This document shows, in pieces, positions 47,933 through 61,100 of a DNA stretch of 64,000 nt (position 1 is the first letter of the stretch; each line of letters begins with the position of its first letter). A program made the translations under genes and the position numbers. Origin of the DNA: Amia ocellicauda. Its lineage: Eukaryota; Chordata; Actinopteri; Amiiformes; Amiidae. The notes below the pieces were generated by a model. The model saw only the letters and a program-made list of their open reading frames with translations, had not been told where the DNA came from and did no database searches. The stretch is taken from NCBI RefSeq assembly GCF_036373705.1, contig NC_089857.1:32470284-32534283 (forward strand). Reading direction: 5' to 3'.

Positions 47933-48697
47933 GTAAGTGTATTTTCTAACAGTAACAGACACAAGTTCATAACTTACGTTTGTTTTGATCTCAGCTTCGT
48001 AATTGAAATACTGAAAAGTGAAGCTTCATTGATTCCACGCAGTTTTAATACATGCCTCGACATATTACAGTTGTATTTAACAAAATACACCATTAATAAC
48101 ATACATGGGACATTATAATAATGTTAATCGTTGTCCCTAAAAACGACTTTAATACAATTTAGAGAGATTTCAGATTAATATCATTTTCATCGATTATGTA
48201 CAGACTTGTTTTAATTTGTACACAAAATGTTGTGAACAGCCAACACATTTTTTCTATTTTTTAATGATCTACAATGATATTAGACTCTCAGCCTGCCAGT
48301 GGTCTAACCTAACAGTGTTGTCATGTTGCCCAAAATGACTGACCGATTGAATTACCTAAGTAGGTCCTGGGCTGTAAGTAGGCTGACTTTGTTGGGGTTG
48401 TTGAACATGTTAAAATCTTGAGTGCAGTGCACAGACTCTGTTTATTTGATTCACACATTCTATCACTTATGTTTTTGAGGAATTGTAAAACGAATTAATA
48501 CTGCACTTTGGCAATATATGCATTCATTATCTCCAATCAACTAAAAACCTTGTCTTCATAAACTCTGTACAATAGCATTCCAATCCCTTTTTTCCTTGCA
48601 TTAAATACAATCTGTATTTCTTTATTTCTTTATTTCACATCAGTCTATTTGGAGCACCACGCGGTTCTTGAAGAAGCTGTAAGTAACCAGACTCAGC

Positions 48698-51600
48698 ATG
48701 GCAGAGATCCCAGTGAAGGTAGCGGTGCGTATAAGGCCATTACACCCAAAGGAAATCCTGCACAATCACCAGGTGTGTGTGAGAATTGTGCCCAACACCC
48801 AGCAAGTCATTATTGGGAAGGACCGGGCTTTCACTTTTGACTTTGTATTTGGACAGAGATCCCTACAGGATGAAATTTACACTACATGCATTAAACCCCT
48901 GGTGTCCTCTCTTATTGAAGGATACAATGTCACAGTATTTGCTTATGGGCAGACTGGGTCTGGAAAGACATACACAATTGGTGGTGGACACCTTGGTGAG
49001 TCGTGAATCTTGAGTTTTCTTTAATTTATATGTGATACTTCTGCTTATTTTTATTTATTTATTTATTTGTATTAAACTGTGCACTTACTGATTACCTATG
49101 CAACACAAAGGCATCCTCCCAAAATTGAGTTGAATGCATGTGTAGTCAGCAACTGATTAAGATTGCTAAAATAAGAGGATGTAAATGTCTGTATGTGGTA
49201 ATGATTCAAATATTAAGTTGCCTGATCGATTTCTGAATAGAAAATATAAATGCTGAAAAAAACAACACCTTGCAGCAGGAGTTTGCATTAGAAATGAAAG
49301 TATGCATGGAAGGCTGCACATTTTAAATTGACATCCACAGTGTGAATTAACTACATTTGCTTAACAGTGTGCCTACTTACTTTTCCCCCCTAGTTCCCAC
49401 CTCAGATGAAGAGAATGGTATAATTCCACGTGCAATCCAGGAAATGTATTCCAAGATTGCTGAAAAGCATAACACGGACTTTACAGTCAAGGTGTCCTAT
49501 ATAGAGGTCTATAAGGAGGAACTCAGGGACCTTCTGGAGCTTGAAACCCACTCAAAAGACATGCACATCAGAGAAGATGAGAAGGGAAATACAGGTAACA
49601 GTGCTTTACATAAAATATTGTAGCTAACAATTCCTGAAGCTTTGACATACATAAATAAAACAAGTTTAAGCCATTACTATAGAGTCATCAAATAATAAGT
49701 CACTGCATTGCTTTCTTGCATTTTGTTTTCTACAGTTAGTCAAGTATACTCTATTCTGTAACATAACAAATGAAAGTTAACATTTGCTCTCAAGGCATAC
49801 ATTTTTGCAAATTGATGAGCCTGTAGTATTTTTGATACTAAGATGAAAGTTAGCTTCCTCAAATCATGTAATTGCATAATATAATTCAACTGTCCCATTT
49901 CAGTTTAATGGCTTCCACATTTCCTTCATGTTTTACATGGCACATGACATTGCTGAATGTCTACTTTTTCTACCTAGTGATTCTTGGTGCTAAAGAGAAC
50001 TTGGTGGATACAGCTGATGATTTGATGAGCCTGCTGGAGGCTGGGAATGCTGCTCGTCACACAGGAACGACCCAAATGAATGAGCACTCCAGTCGCTCCC
50101 ATGCCATTCTCACCATCACAGTCACTCAGCAGGGGCCCAACCCTGACCCAGGCCAGCAACACAGAGTGGAGGGGGAGCCTGGCTCTCTCTCCTCAGGACA
50201 ACTAATCTCATCCAAATTCCATTTTGTGGACCTGGCAGGTTCTGAGAGGGTCACCAAGACGGGCAACACTGGAGAGCGCTTTAAGGAATCAATCCAGATC
50301 AACAGTGGCCTGCTGGCTTTGGGGAATGTCATCAGTGCCTTGGGGGATCCGAAGCGGAAGAGTCAGCATGTCCCCTACAGAGACGCCAAGATCACCCGCA
50401 TCCTGAAGGACTCACTCGGGGGCAATGCCAAGACGGTGATGATCACCTGCATCAGTCCGTCCTCTTCAGATCTGGATGAGTCACTGAACTCCCTGAAGTA
50501 CGCTAACAGGGCTCGCAACATCAAGAACAAGCCCATTGTCAACTACAACCCTGACTGGGACCGCATAGATGAGATGGAGCTGGAGATCCGAGCTCTGAGA
50601 GAGGCTCTGCAGAATCAGAGAGCCAGCGTGATGACCCGTGGCAGTCACCTGGCCCAGGAAATGCCAGGGGATCAGAGCCGTGTCCGAGCGCTGGAGGAGC
50701 AGCTGGCCCAGCTTCAGGTGGAGAGCTACCACTACAGAGCCTGCACCCAAGATGCCATGCAATTGCTGCTAGAGCTCAGGGAAACAAGTGACCTGCCTCC
50801 TGGACTGCAGCGCTGGCTGACAGATTGGCTGAAGTCAGCAGAGCAGCTGCAGGGTGAGAGCCCGGGTGATGCTGGGGAGGACAACAGAGCCAGTAACAGC
50901 AGCGGAGAGGAGCCATATCATATCACCATTCTCCAACTGAAGAGAGAGCTCAAGAAGTGCCAGGTAACAGGCTTAAACGGTGGTGGGCAACCTGAATTAA
51001 TCAGTGGGCCACAAGTCCAGCTGTTAAATAACTGCGTGGGCTGCAAGACCCCTTTACCAAAATCACAAGCCATGAATGCTACATTTTAAAAGAGCAATAT
51101 ATACGTTTTTAGACTTGACAGTGTTTCCTTGTAAATTAGGCAAAATGGAATCCCCTCTGCCGTTACAAAAAAAATCAACTGCCAACTTTTGTCCTACTTT
51201 TATGTTCTGCTTTTTTACACACCCTTCGCTGTGTGTTGAAGTAGCAGATGAACTCGGCTCTCTACATTCTTTTCCATCTAACCTTGTAACAAATCGACCT
51301 TTTTTTTCCTTTCATTAGCCTAAATACATATCAATATATCTGACAGATATGCAGTGAAAAGCTGAAGCCGTCTAATTATACACAATAAAAATATAATATG
51401 GGAAGGGGACTTGGGAGTCTAAATAAGAAAATACAAGATTTGATTTCTAAATTAGTATTTCTTTCAGTTCCAACTCATTCTCTAATTCCACTGGTCTGCG
51501 CCACCTTACACGTCTTTTGTGCCATTCTTACAAAATGTCATGGTACATTATGCATTATGCAACCACTGCGCACATACGTACACGCACATCTACACAACTT

Positions 51601-54600
51601 TATATTGTTAATCAAACAGAAAAAATAATGAACTCACTCATAAGTGAGTTCGTAGTGATGGTTTTTTTTTAGGATGGATTATGATGTGTAAGTGAGGTTT
51701 TTTTTTTTTGCGTCGTATTTTTATTTTTTTGGGTGAATGGGGGTGATCGTGGGCCGCAAGGGGCAGCAGGTTGCCCACCACTGGAAGGGAATTTGCCTAG
51801 GAATTTGATAGGTCATAACTAGGGCCCTGCCTTTTATGCAACTTGTTTTTTTTTGTTTTTTTTGTCCCTTCAGACTCTCAGTTTGACATTCAAAAATGAA
51901 ACCAATTACAATATATGTAAAAATATGATATTGGGTTCCTAAACTGTGACATAACTTTTTAGATTTTGCTCGTGTACAACTCAAACCACAATAAATTTAA
52001 CCACAAGCCCCTCACCTGCCCGAGATCTTTTATGACAGACCGAGGCTCAGGCCGGGCAGCCGGGCTTCAGATTTACTGTGGCTGCTTGCTCTTGTTCTGT
52101 GGAGGAAAAATACCTGAAAGGCAAAAACCAACACAGTGACTAGCCTACTAGTAAAATACAGCTCTGGAAAACATTACGAGACCACTGCAAAATTATCAGT
52201 TTCTCTTGTTTTACTATTTATAGGTATGCGTTTGGGTAAAATGCACATTTTTTATTTTTTATTTTATAAACTACTGACAGCATTTCTCCCAAATTAGAAA
52301 AATATATATTGTCATTTAGAGCAGCAGTCCCCAAACCTGGGGGTGCATGGGCTGACCCCAAGGGGTGCACGAGAAATAAAATGTAAACTGTCATTCATTT
52401 CGACAACAATACTGTCAGCCCAACCCGCTCACGCACATTTTTCCAGTCTGCACTCCCCCCCCCCCGGCTGTCACGATATTTTGCTGTGACCCCTCCCCGC
52501 TCTCATGCTATTTTGCCGTGAGCACCCGCCCCCCACCACTCTCACATGCTATTTTGCCATGACCCAACCCCAGAGGGGTACTTGGGTTGAAAAGTTCAGG
52601 AACTCCTGATTTATAGCATTTATTTACAACAAGAAAATGACAACTGGTCAAAGTTACAAAAAAGATGCAGTGTTGTCAAACCTCGAATAATGTAAAGAAA
52701 ATAAGTTCATATTCATTTTTAAACACAATACTAATGTTTTAACTTAAGAAGAGTTCAGAAATCAATATTTGGTGGAATAACCCTGACTTTCAATCACTGC
52801 TGTCATGCGTCTTGGCATGCTCTCCAATTGTCTTTCACAGATGTTACAGATGTTGGGTGACTTTATGCCACTCCTGGTGCAAAAATTCAAAAATTCAAGC
52901 AGCTCGGCTTTGTTTGATGGCTTGTGACCGTCCATCTTCCTCTTGATCACATTCCAGAGGCTTTCAATGGGGTTCATGTCTGGACTGACCATGACAGTGC
53001 ATTGATCTGGTGGTCCTCCATACACACCTTGATTGACCTGGCTGTGTGGCATGGAGCATTGTCCTGCTGGAAAAGAGTTGGGGAACATTGTCAGAGCAGA
53101 AGGAAGCAAGTTTTCTTCCAAGACCTTGTATGTGGCTTGATTAATGCGTCGTTCACAAAGACAAGTTTAAGGACGGAAGCAACCCGACACTCACTGTAAC
53201 CCTCTGCCAGTAAAGCCAGAATTGAACCCTTCTTTTCCTCACTCAAAACTTTCCTTTTCATCTCTTTTGGCATGGTCAGTACTTATTTTTTGATTCCAAT
53301 TACTTTTGAGGTACTACTAGCACTGTTTTTGCCATCGAGCTGGTCCTATTGCAAGAGGATAGTAATGACCACAGCAGTGGTTTTTATACTTTTCCTCGTT
53401 AAATAAGATTTAGTTCAGGTGATCACCTAATCAGTACCTCATTCAGTAGAATGAGGTGTGCCTGTGTTGGAATTCAACAAACACTGGAATGGAATGGCTG
53501 CCATACATGTAGAGATACTGATTTAAGAAAAAAATGCTGTATATATGTAAAATTAATATATTAAAAGTGAATAGTTTTACGAGTCTGTGTAGAAACTGAA
53601 ACTGAACTTGATGCATTAAAAAAACATTGAGTCAAAAACATTGCAATGAGAGCATTTCATTGAGCTAATCACTTAATACACCTGGTATTCTGTACCCCGA
53701 TGGGTAATAATTTATTTTGCACAACAACTAGACCACACTCAAATGTCAACAACAGACCAGCATTTATCACCAGAAACAAAAAATCAAAAAATGAAATGCT
53801 GAGATTATTAAACAACCTGCTAGAGTAAAAACATATGGGAACAAATGTAGATGTTGAAGAACATTTTTAGCCTATGTGTGCACATTTATTGATTTTTTTC
53901 ATAATGCATAATGAACTTTGAAGTTAGTATTACACAGTGCTTTATATTAAACCGTTTTAAACTGTTGATTGAAAAGAATATGCAACAAAGTATTTTTAAA
54001 TACTTTTTTTTACTGAAATAACATAACATTAGCACATCCCTCATGTGTGTGCTGATCTTACTTTTTAGGATGCTTTGGCTACCGATGAAGATGTTTTCAT
54101 TCAGAAAGAATCTGAACTGAAGAGACTGCAAGATCAGATGAGCATCCTTCTTCAAGAAAACAATGAGCACCGGATTGCGCTTGAGAAGGAACAGAGCAAA
54201 AGTCGGCTGCAGGTAGAAACTGACATAAGGCCGCCGAATTGAAGCCTTAATGCTCCTTACATTACTTTAATGGAGCAAGTTAAAAAAACAATATGCTTTA
54301 GAAACGTTGTATTGTAGATAAAGTTCATTAATGACAGGGAAAATAAGACTAGTTGTGTTAGGAAGCAAAATCCTACATTTTGGAGGATGATGTCAGTTTA
54401 ATGGCAAAACAGTTATCAGATCCTTGGAGCATGCCATCTTCCAAATATTAAATCATTTACAACTTGTTTATGATCATATGACAGAATGAGAAAATGGTGG
54501 AACAGCAGCTACTGATTGATCAACTGAGGGAAGATCTGCAAAGCTTCAAGCTGAGCGGTGCCAGTGTGTCTGTGGAAGGAGAGACCTCTGGGGATTCATC

Positions 54601-57600
54601 TAGAAGACCTTATAGTGTTCCTCTCACCAATCAGCGTAAGCTGGGAGCCACAAGTGACGATTCCCTTGGAAGCTCCAGGCCAGACATCAGGAAGGTATAC
54701 AATGTGGCTTCAGGCATCTCCACACCATACTGCTCTTACAATACTCTCTTTGACTGACACAGTAGCTGTTTTGTGGAATAGTTAACATTTGTCTTACACT
54801 ACAGAGCAATAGAAAATAACTGGAAATAAATACATTTTACTCACAGTTTGTAAACACTTAAATGCCCATACCCCTGTTGTAAAAGAATCCTCCAGGCCCG
54901 GATTCAATTCAAACTTCTACTGGATGGTCAACAAACCCACTTAAACAGAAGGCTGCCATGCAGTGAGTTTGGTAGACGGGCAGAAGTGGTATTTGTTTTT
55001 TCTTAATACTACCCTAGGTCTGGTTTCATTGAAAATGTGCTTATCATTTCTAAAGACTCGACATCCCATTACATTCGGGAGATTTGCAATGTATCACATT
55101 GAACTGGTCGATGTGTTGGTCAGCTGAACGTCTGTTGTCCGTGCGTTTGGCCAGGTTCATACCAGCCCGCCAGCATACTCCCTGGAGCGAGTCATGGCAG
55201 CTTTCAGAACCCGGAGCCAGATGCTGCTGGCAGAGATTGAGGAGCAGGACGAGGTGCTTTGTAGAGAGATATCTGATGGCAGCGAGGAGGATGAAAATGA
55301 AAAAGACAAAGAAAATAACCAGCAGCAGACATTCAGGTCTGTGGAGTTGAAGGGAAAGAGCTGATTAAATATTTCCTTAAAAAAATAAACAGTAACAGTA
55401 TTCTATGACAGCCATTTCTTCACACTGGTTTCACTCACATTCCCTCACATCTTTACTGACTGTAAGACTTCCTGTGTTCTTTCACAATGTAAAACTTCAT
55501 ATGTAACTTATTTGGAGGACAGCCTATGATGTTTCTTTGGAGAACTAAAGCATCATTATATCTATACACATTATTGACTCCAGACAATATTAACACACAC
55601 GTGACTATGCATAGACTAAACTTTTTTATTTTTCCTACCCTCTGAAAATTATGTTCTTTCTCTTTGCTAGACGCTCTATGAATCGTACCTGGACTCTGAG
55701 ACAAACCCCAGTGGTGTCTGGAAGTAATCGCAGTGAATTCTCAAAGCAAAATGAAGAAAGTCTTCACAAATACCACAGCCTACAGACTGCAGGTAAGCAC
55801 ACCCGAAAGATGAAAAGTATAATTACGGAATAAGTGATTTTACCATTATTTGAATCATCTGATACAGTTCAGTTCTTAAGAGAGGTATCTGATTTGTGAT
55901 GCACAGGGACCAGTGCTGGTCTCGAGACCTCAGTGGAGGAGGAGAGCCTGAGACAGAGCCAGACACTCAACCTGCGCCAGCTCAAGGAGGCTGAGTTGAG
56001 GCTGACACAGGCCAAGCAGAAGACAAAGGACCTTTCCATTAATATCAGAATGAAAGAGGAGCTAATCAAAGAGCTGGTTAAAACAGGTATGGACTTAAAT
56101 TTGAAATTGTGATGGGTGCGTTGAACAAAAATACATAATAGCCGAAGTGTGTTGGATGCAAGGCAAAAAAATAAAACCATTATTGTCGTAAATGAATGTA
56201 CCAAGGTGTATTCTGGTGCTTTTGTTAGGTAAAGATGCCCAGGCAGTGAACAAACACTACTCCATGAAGATCTCGCAGCTGGAACAGGAGGCTGAGCAAG
56301 CCAAAAGGGAGCTGAGAGAGACACAGCAGCAACTGCAGGAGCTGGAGGCCAAAGAAGGGCCGGAGGGCACAGAGACCGCTCGGCTGCAGAGGGAGGTGCG
56401 CAAGAAGGTGGACACTGCCAAGATCAGAGTGCAGGTGGGTGGGCTGAGGTCCTCATGAATCCAGTGCTGTTACCATCTTTATTCGAAACAAAATGCCCCG
56501 AAACAGTGTCAGCTTTCTACAGAATCCAAATAAAGCACTGACTTAAAGAATCAACCTCAAGATCGTCCTCTCATATTTTTGAACAAAGTCTATTCCTAGT
56601 CTAGTAACAAAACCAGTAACATAGTGTAGTCTCAGTTCATGGCCCAGAAATGGCAAAACATTTTTGGTCAACACTTCTCAAGGTATGGAATGATAATACA
56701 CTTATTTAGTTTACAGGGCACTACAATTAACATTTAAAAATGTTCTTATTTAAAAACATAGTAAAAGGAGAAATCTGAATGGTAGATCATGAAGTCTTGT
56801 GTGTGGCCTATGTAAAGGCTGTAGTAGGATCTGTAGAATAAGGAGGTGGAGAAATAGGGGGAGTTGAGAGCTTATAGCCATCTCTTCTGGTCTCTTAGGC
56901 CCTGCAGAAGAAACAGCAGGACACTAAGAAGCTAGCGTCTCTCTCAACTCAAAGTGAGAAACGTTTGGCTGAGCTGGAGCAGAATGTGAATCACATGAAA
57001 CGACAGCAGGTCTTTTTACAGAAACGACTAAAAGAGGAGACTGACAAGAAGAGAAAACTGGAGACTGACATCAACAGGGATCAGCAGCGTATTAAAGTAC
57101 GTAGCGTAGAACCCTACCGGGCCACAGTTTATGAAAAGGAAATCACAACCTTTTGTTTTGCTGACCTTCTGGTATTTGTAATGATATCCATTTTCTTTAC
57201 AGTAGTTGCTCTAATGTCATCAGATCATTCTTGTTAGATAGATACACTTCTTGTTACTTTTCCAAACTATATTTCCAGATTATTATTGTAGCTACATAGA
57301 GATAATAATTCTTAGCAAAAAGCTAGGTTCCCATACTGGATTGCATAAACAGAGATTTCAATGATGATAAAAACAAACAAAAAAACATTTATTTTTTATA
57401 GAATGTTAAATGGTACAATGGCATTTTGAAAAAATTGAAACAAGACAATCTTATTATATGCAATTTTACAGGAACTGCAATTAAAGACTGAACAGCAAAA
57501 GAAGATACTAAAAGTAAAGATGGATGAGATAGCGGCCTTTAAAAGGATGAAGAACAACAATGCTGCTGATGAAGAACAGGTATCGATTATATATATTTTT

Positions 57601-58148
57601 AATTTATCATTAATAATCTGGGTCAAAGAAAAGGTTATGTAGCAACTCCAATTACATACAGTTTGAAATCTATTTCAAGGAAATATTATTATTATTAGCC
57701 ACCTCTTGTACTTCTTACCGGATTTATAATTCTGGACTACATACTGATAAATATAGCCTGTTAGTTTCTGATTCAATTATGGCACTTGTGACAAAACCTA
57801 ATGATTGATGGCAAAAAACTGTCCCTTTATTGAGCGTTATGCTTATATAAATACTTGATCTAAAATGCTGTACAGAGTGCAGTTAAAAAATACATGGATG
57901 AGTTCAATTTTTTTCCAAGTTGTATTCATTCCCTGAATTGCAGAGATTGGGAGAGCAGCGCAAGTGGCTGGATGAGGAGGTTGAGAAGGTCTTACTGCAG
58001 AGGCAGGCTCTGACACAGCTGCAAGAAGAGCTGAAGAAGAGAGAAGAGATTGTTGCCAAGAAGGAGGCTTTCACTCAGGAAAAGACCCAGCTGGAGATCA
58101 AGAAATTACGATCCAGCCAGGTAAGACACAGAGAGAACTTCCTACTGT

Positions 58149-58187
<39 letters not shown>

Positions 58188-61100
58188 TTAAGTCCATAAA
58201 TATTTGGACAGTAACACAGTTGTCATCATTTTGGCTCTGTGCGCCACCACAATGGATTTTAAAGGAAACAATCAAGGTGTACTTTAGGGGCTCAAAAGTA
58301 TTTGGACAAACTAACATAATCATTAATTAAATTGTGAGTTGCAAATCCTTTGCAGTCAATGGCTGCCTGAAGTCTGGAACCAATAGACATCACCAGATGC
58401 TGGGTTTCTTCCTTAGTGATGCTCTGCCAGGCCTGCACTGCAGCTGTCTTTAGTTCCTGCTTGTTCTTGGGGCGTTTGATTTGCAACCAGGTATTGAAAC
58501 TCACAATTTATTTAATTATTATGTTAGTTTGTCCAAATACTTTTGAGCCCCTGAAACTACCCACAAATTAATGATGAAAGTCTACACAAAATACACCTTG
58601 ATTTTTTCCTTTTTAATCCATTGTGGTGGCATACAGAGCCAAAACAATGACAATTGTGTCACTGTCCAAATATTTATGGACCTAACTGTATATATATATA
58701 TTTTTTTTAAATAACTGTAGGTTGAATACATTTATTTATTTGTTGAAGTCCACAAATCTCTAATACCTGCAAGTCTCTTTACATCAGGCTGTAAGCAAAG
58801 ACATCCTCAAGCTGTCAGCCCGTCTGAGTGTAGTGGACAGGGAGCTGTCTGAGAAGAGCAGCCAACTCCAGAGCAGCGACACTGAGGACAAGAAGAGGAT
58901 TGCCCTAGAGGTGGAGGAGCTCCAGCAGGAGAGGGCCCAGCTGCTGAAGAGCCGAGACAACTTGGATGAAAAGCTGAAGAACGGCTGCGTGCTGACAGTG
59001 GAGGTGAGACACATGCACACAGGGACAGCCCCAGGGACAGGACAGTACCACCAAAGGATTTTCACTGGATTCAATAACAGAATATTCTACTATAATTTAA
59101 TACAGTAGAGACGGGTTGAAACAATCAGCATTAACACCTGAGACATGACTATACAACACTGAGGAGAACCAGGACAGGGAGTTTTCATTAGTACAATTTT
59201 AGTTCAAGGTCCACCTGTATTTAATATATAGTACGGTTTTTTAAGTGTAGTTGTAATAGTCTTGTTTTTTTAATTATTGTTGGTTTTTGGTTTGTTTTCT
59301 TAGACATAGCTTTAAAGATCGAATCTGAATCATAATGAAACAAGTGTTTTCATTTTGTTTTTTTTCTTCAAGATTTTATATCCAGGTTTCTTCTTTTCCA
59401 GGAGGAACGTGTTCTCTTCCAGTTAGAGGAAGGGTTAGAGGCACTGGATGCTGCCATAGAATATAAAAACCACACTATCGACAGCAGACAGCAGTCTCTC
59501 AGGACCTCCACTAATGCTTTGTTGCCCAGCAAAGCAGGGATACTGGAGAAACTCAGCACTCTCTCTTTCACAGAGATCAAAGCTCTTCTTCTCAAATACT
59601 TCAACAAGGTTTGTTCTCAAAGGAAAATGATACACTCTACATGTGTAGTGTATGTACACACACATATATCCCTTTCCATTTTTCAAAACTGTTTTTATAT
59701 AATGTACCACGTAAATAGTAGCGTATTTTTTAATGAATAAAATATCTATCTTAGGAAAACCTGGAGGTAATTTACTTAGTTTGGCCTACAGGATACTTGG
59801 ACTGATTTGACTGCAGAATAATTTGCTGAAAAATCCCAAAATGCAAATTGTCCTTTTCACGCATTGTAATTTGGCAAATGTTCTGAGCATTTGTGAGCCA
59901 AGGAAAGTGTTTCCATCATACCGCTACCATCCTGAAAAGAAATAAATTAATCCTTGGTTTACATTCTCAGTTGCCATAGTGCTTCCTTTGGTACTGTGAA
60001 GGCTCTGCAAATGCATCTGAAATGGAAATGTAGTCGAGTCAATATCCAAGTAGTTTGGGAGCAAAAATGAAGGCCAAGACCGGGAAATGAGAGCACACGG
60101 CACTCCTGGAGCAATTTCCTTTCACCTGCTCCACAGAGCAAAAAAAAAAAAAAGCTGCTGCTAATGATGAGGACAATCTGCAGGGAATGACAAAGCTCTA
60201 CAAAGCAGTCTCACCTTTATGCTGTGAGAGGAAGGATTTGTTATGACTATTTTAAATGGCATCTTCCTGTTACAAGGTCAGAAGAAGTAGATTGATTTTT
60301 TGTATTTTTTCTTCACTAAAATGATTTGACAATAACTAACGTGTTCCCAGTGTTTAGAAACTGGTGATGTTTTGGGATCCCAATTTCTATACACTGGGAA
60401 CACATTAGTTATTGTCAAATCATTTTAGTGAAAACACATTGATCCTATTAAACAATTTGCTTGGGGCTCTAACCCCACACTAAGGTTTGTTTGCCATACA
60501 CCCTCGTCTCCCCGCAGGTCGTGTGTCTGCGCGAGTCCGAGCGCCAGCTGCAGCTGCGGTGTGAGGAGATGGGGATGCAGGCGGTGGAGGAGGCAGGCGT
60601 GGTGCGTGAGCTGGAGTTGGCTCTGGAGCGCCTCACCCTGGAGATGGACAGACGACTCACACTGCAGCAGAAAGAGCACGAGCACAAGATACAGCTCATA
60701 CTGCAGGAGGTTAAAGGTAATACATCTGCAAAAGACACGGAGCCGATACCCGAACACTTCAGGATTGAGAATCACATGAGTGAGGTTGATAGTGAGGCTC
60801 ATCTTTCAACTATCAACTGTAAAAGTGCCTTTTCAAAGCTTTTTTCCCTTCCCACAAATGCTGTTAACTCAACTAAATGTAATGTAAATCCTGTCTGGAT
60901 TAACCTTCATTTCTGGGGTTTCTGGAACCCTCTGTTCTAGGTGTTTTTCAAATAAGATTACTGCAACATGAAGCAATTCATTACCACCATACACTTTAAA
61001 CTGATATATTTTTCCGATTATTCTATTTGGTATAAGTTTATGTATGAGTAGCTACTGATTCAGTACAGATAACTATAAAAGTGATCAATCCCGTTAGTGT

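Larger units (their letters stand above)
52159..53539 (-). mobile_element. Degenerate Tc1/mariner element in KIF27 intron 3
   Basis: The left end CAGCTCTGGAAAACATTACG follows TA (52157-52158). The right end near 53539 is decayed (AAAATGCTG/TA). The element carries transposase remnants on the minus strand and an hAT MITE inside. Its ends match the two short MITEs at 17179 and 47073, so it belongs to the family that probably supplied their transposase. Confidence 0.85.
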
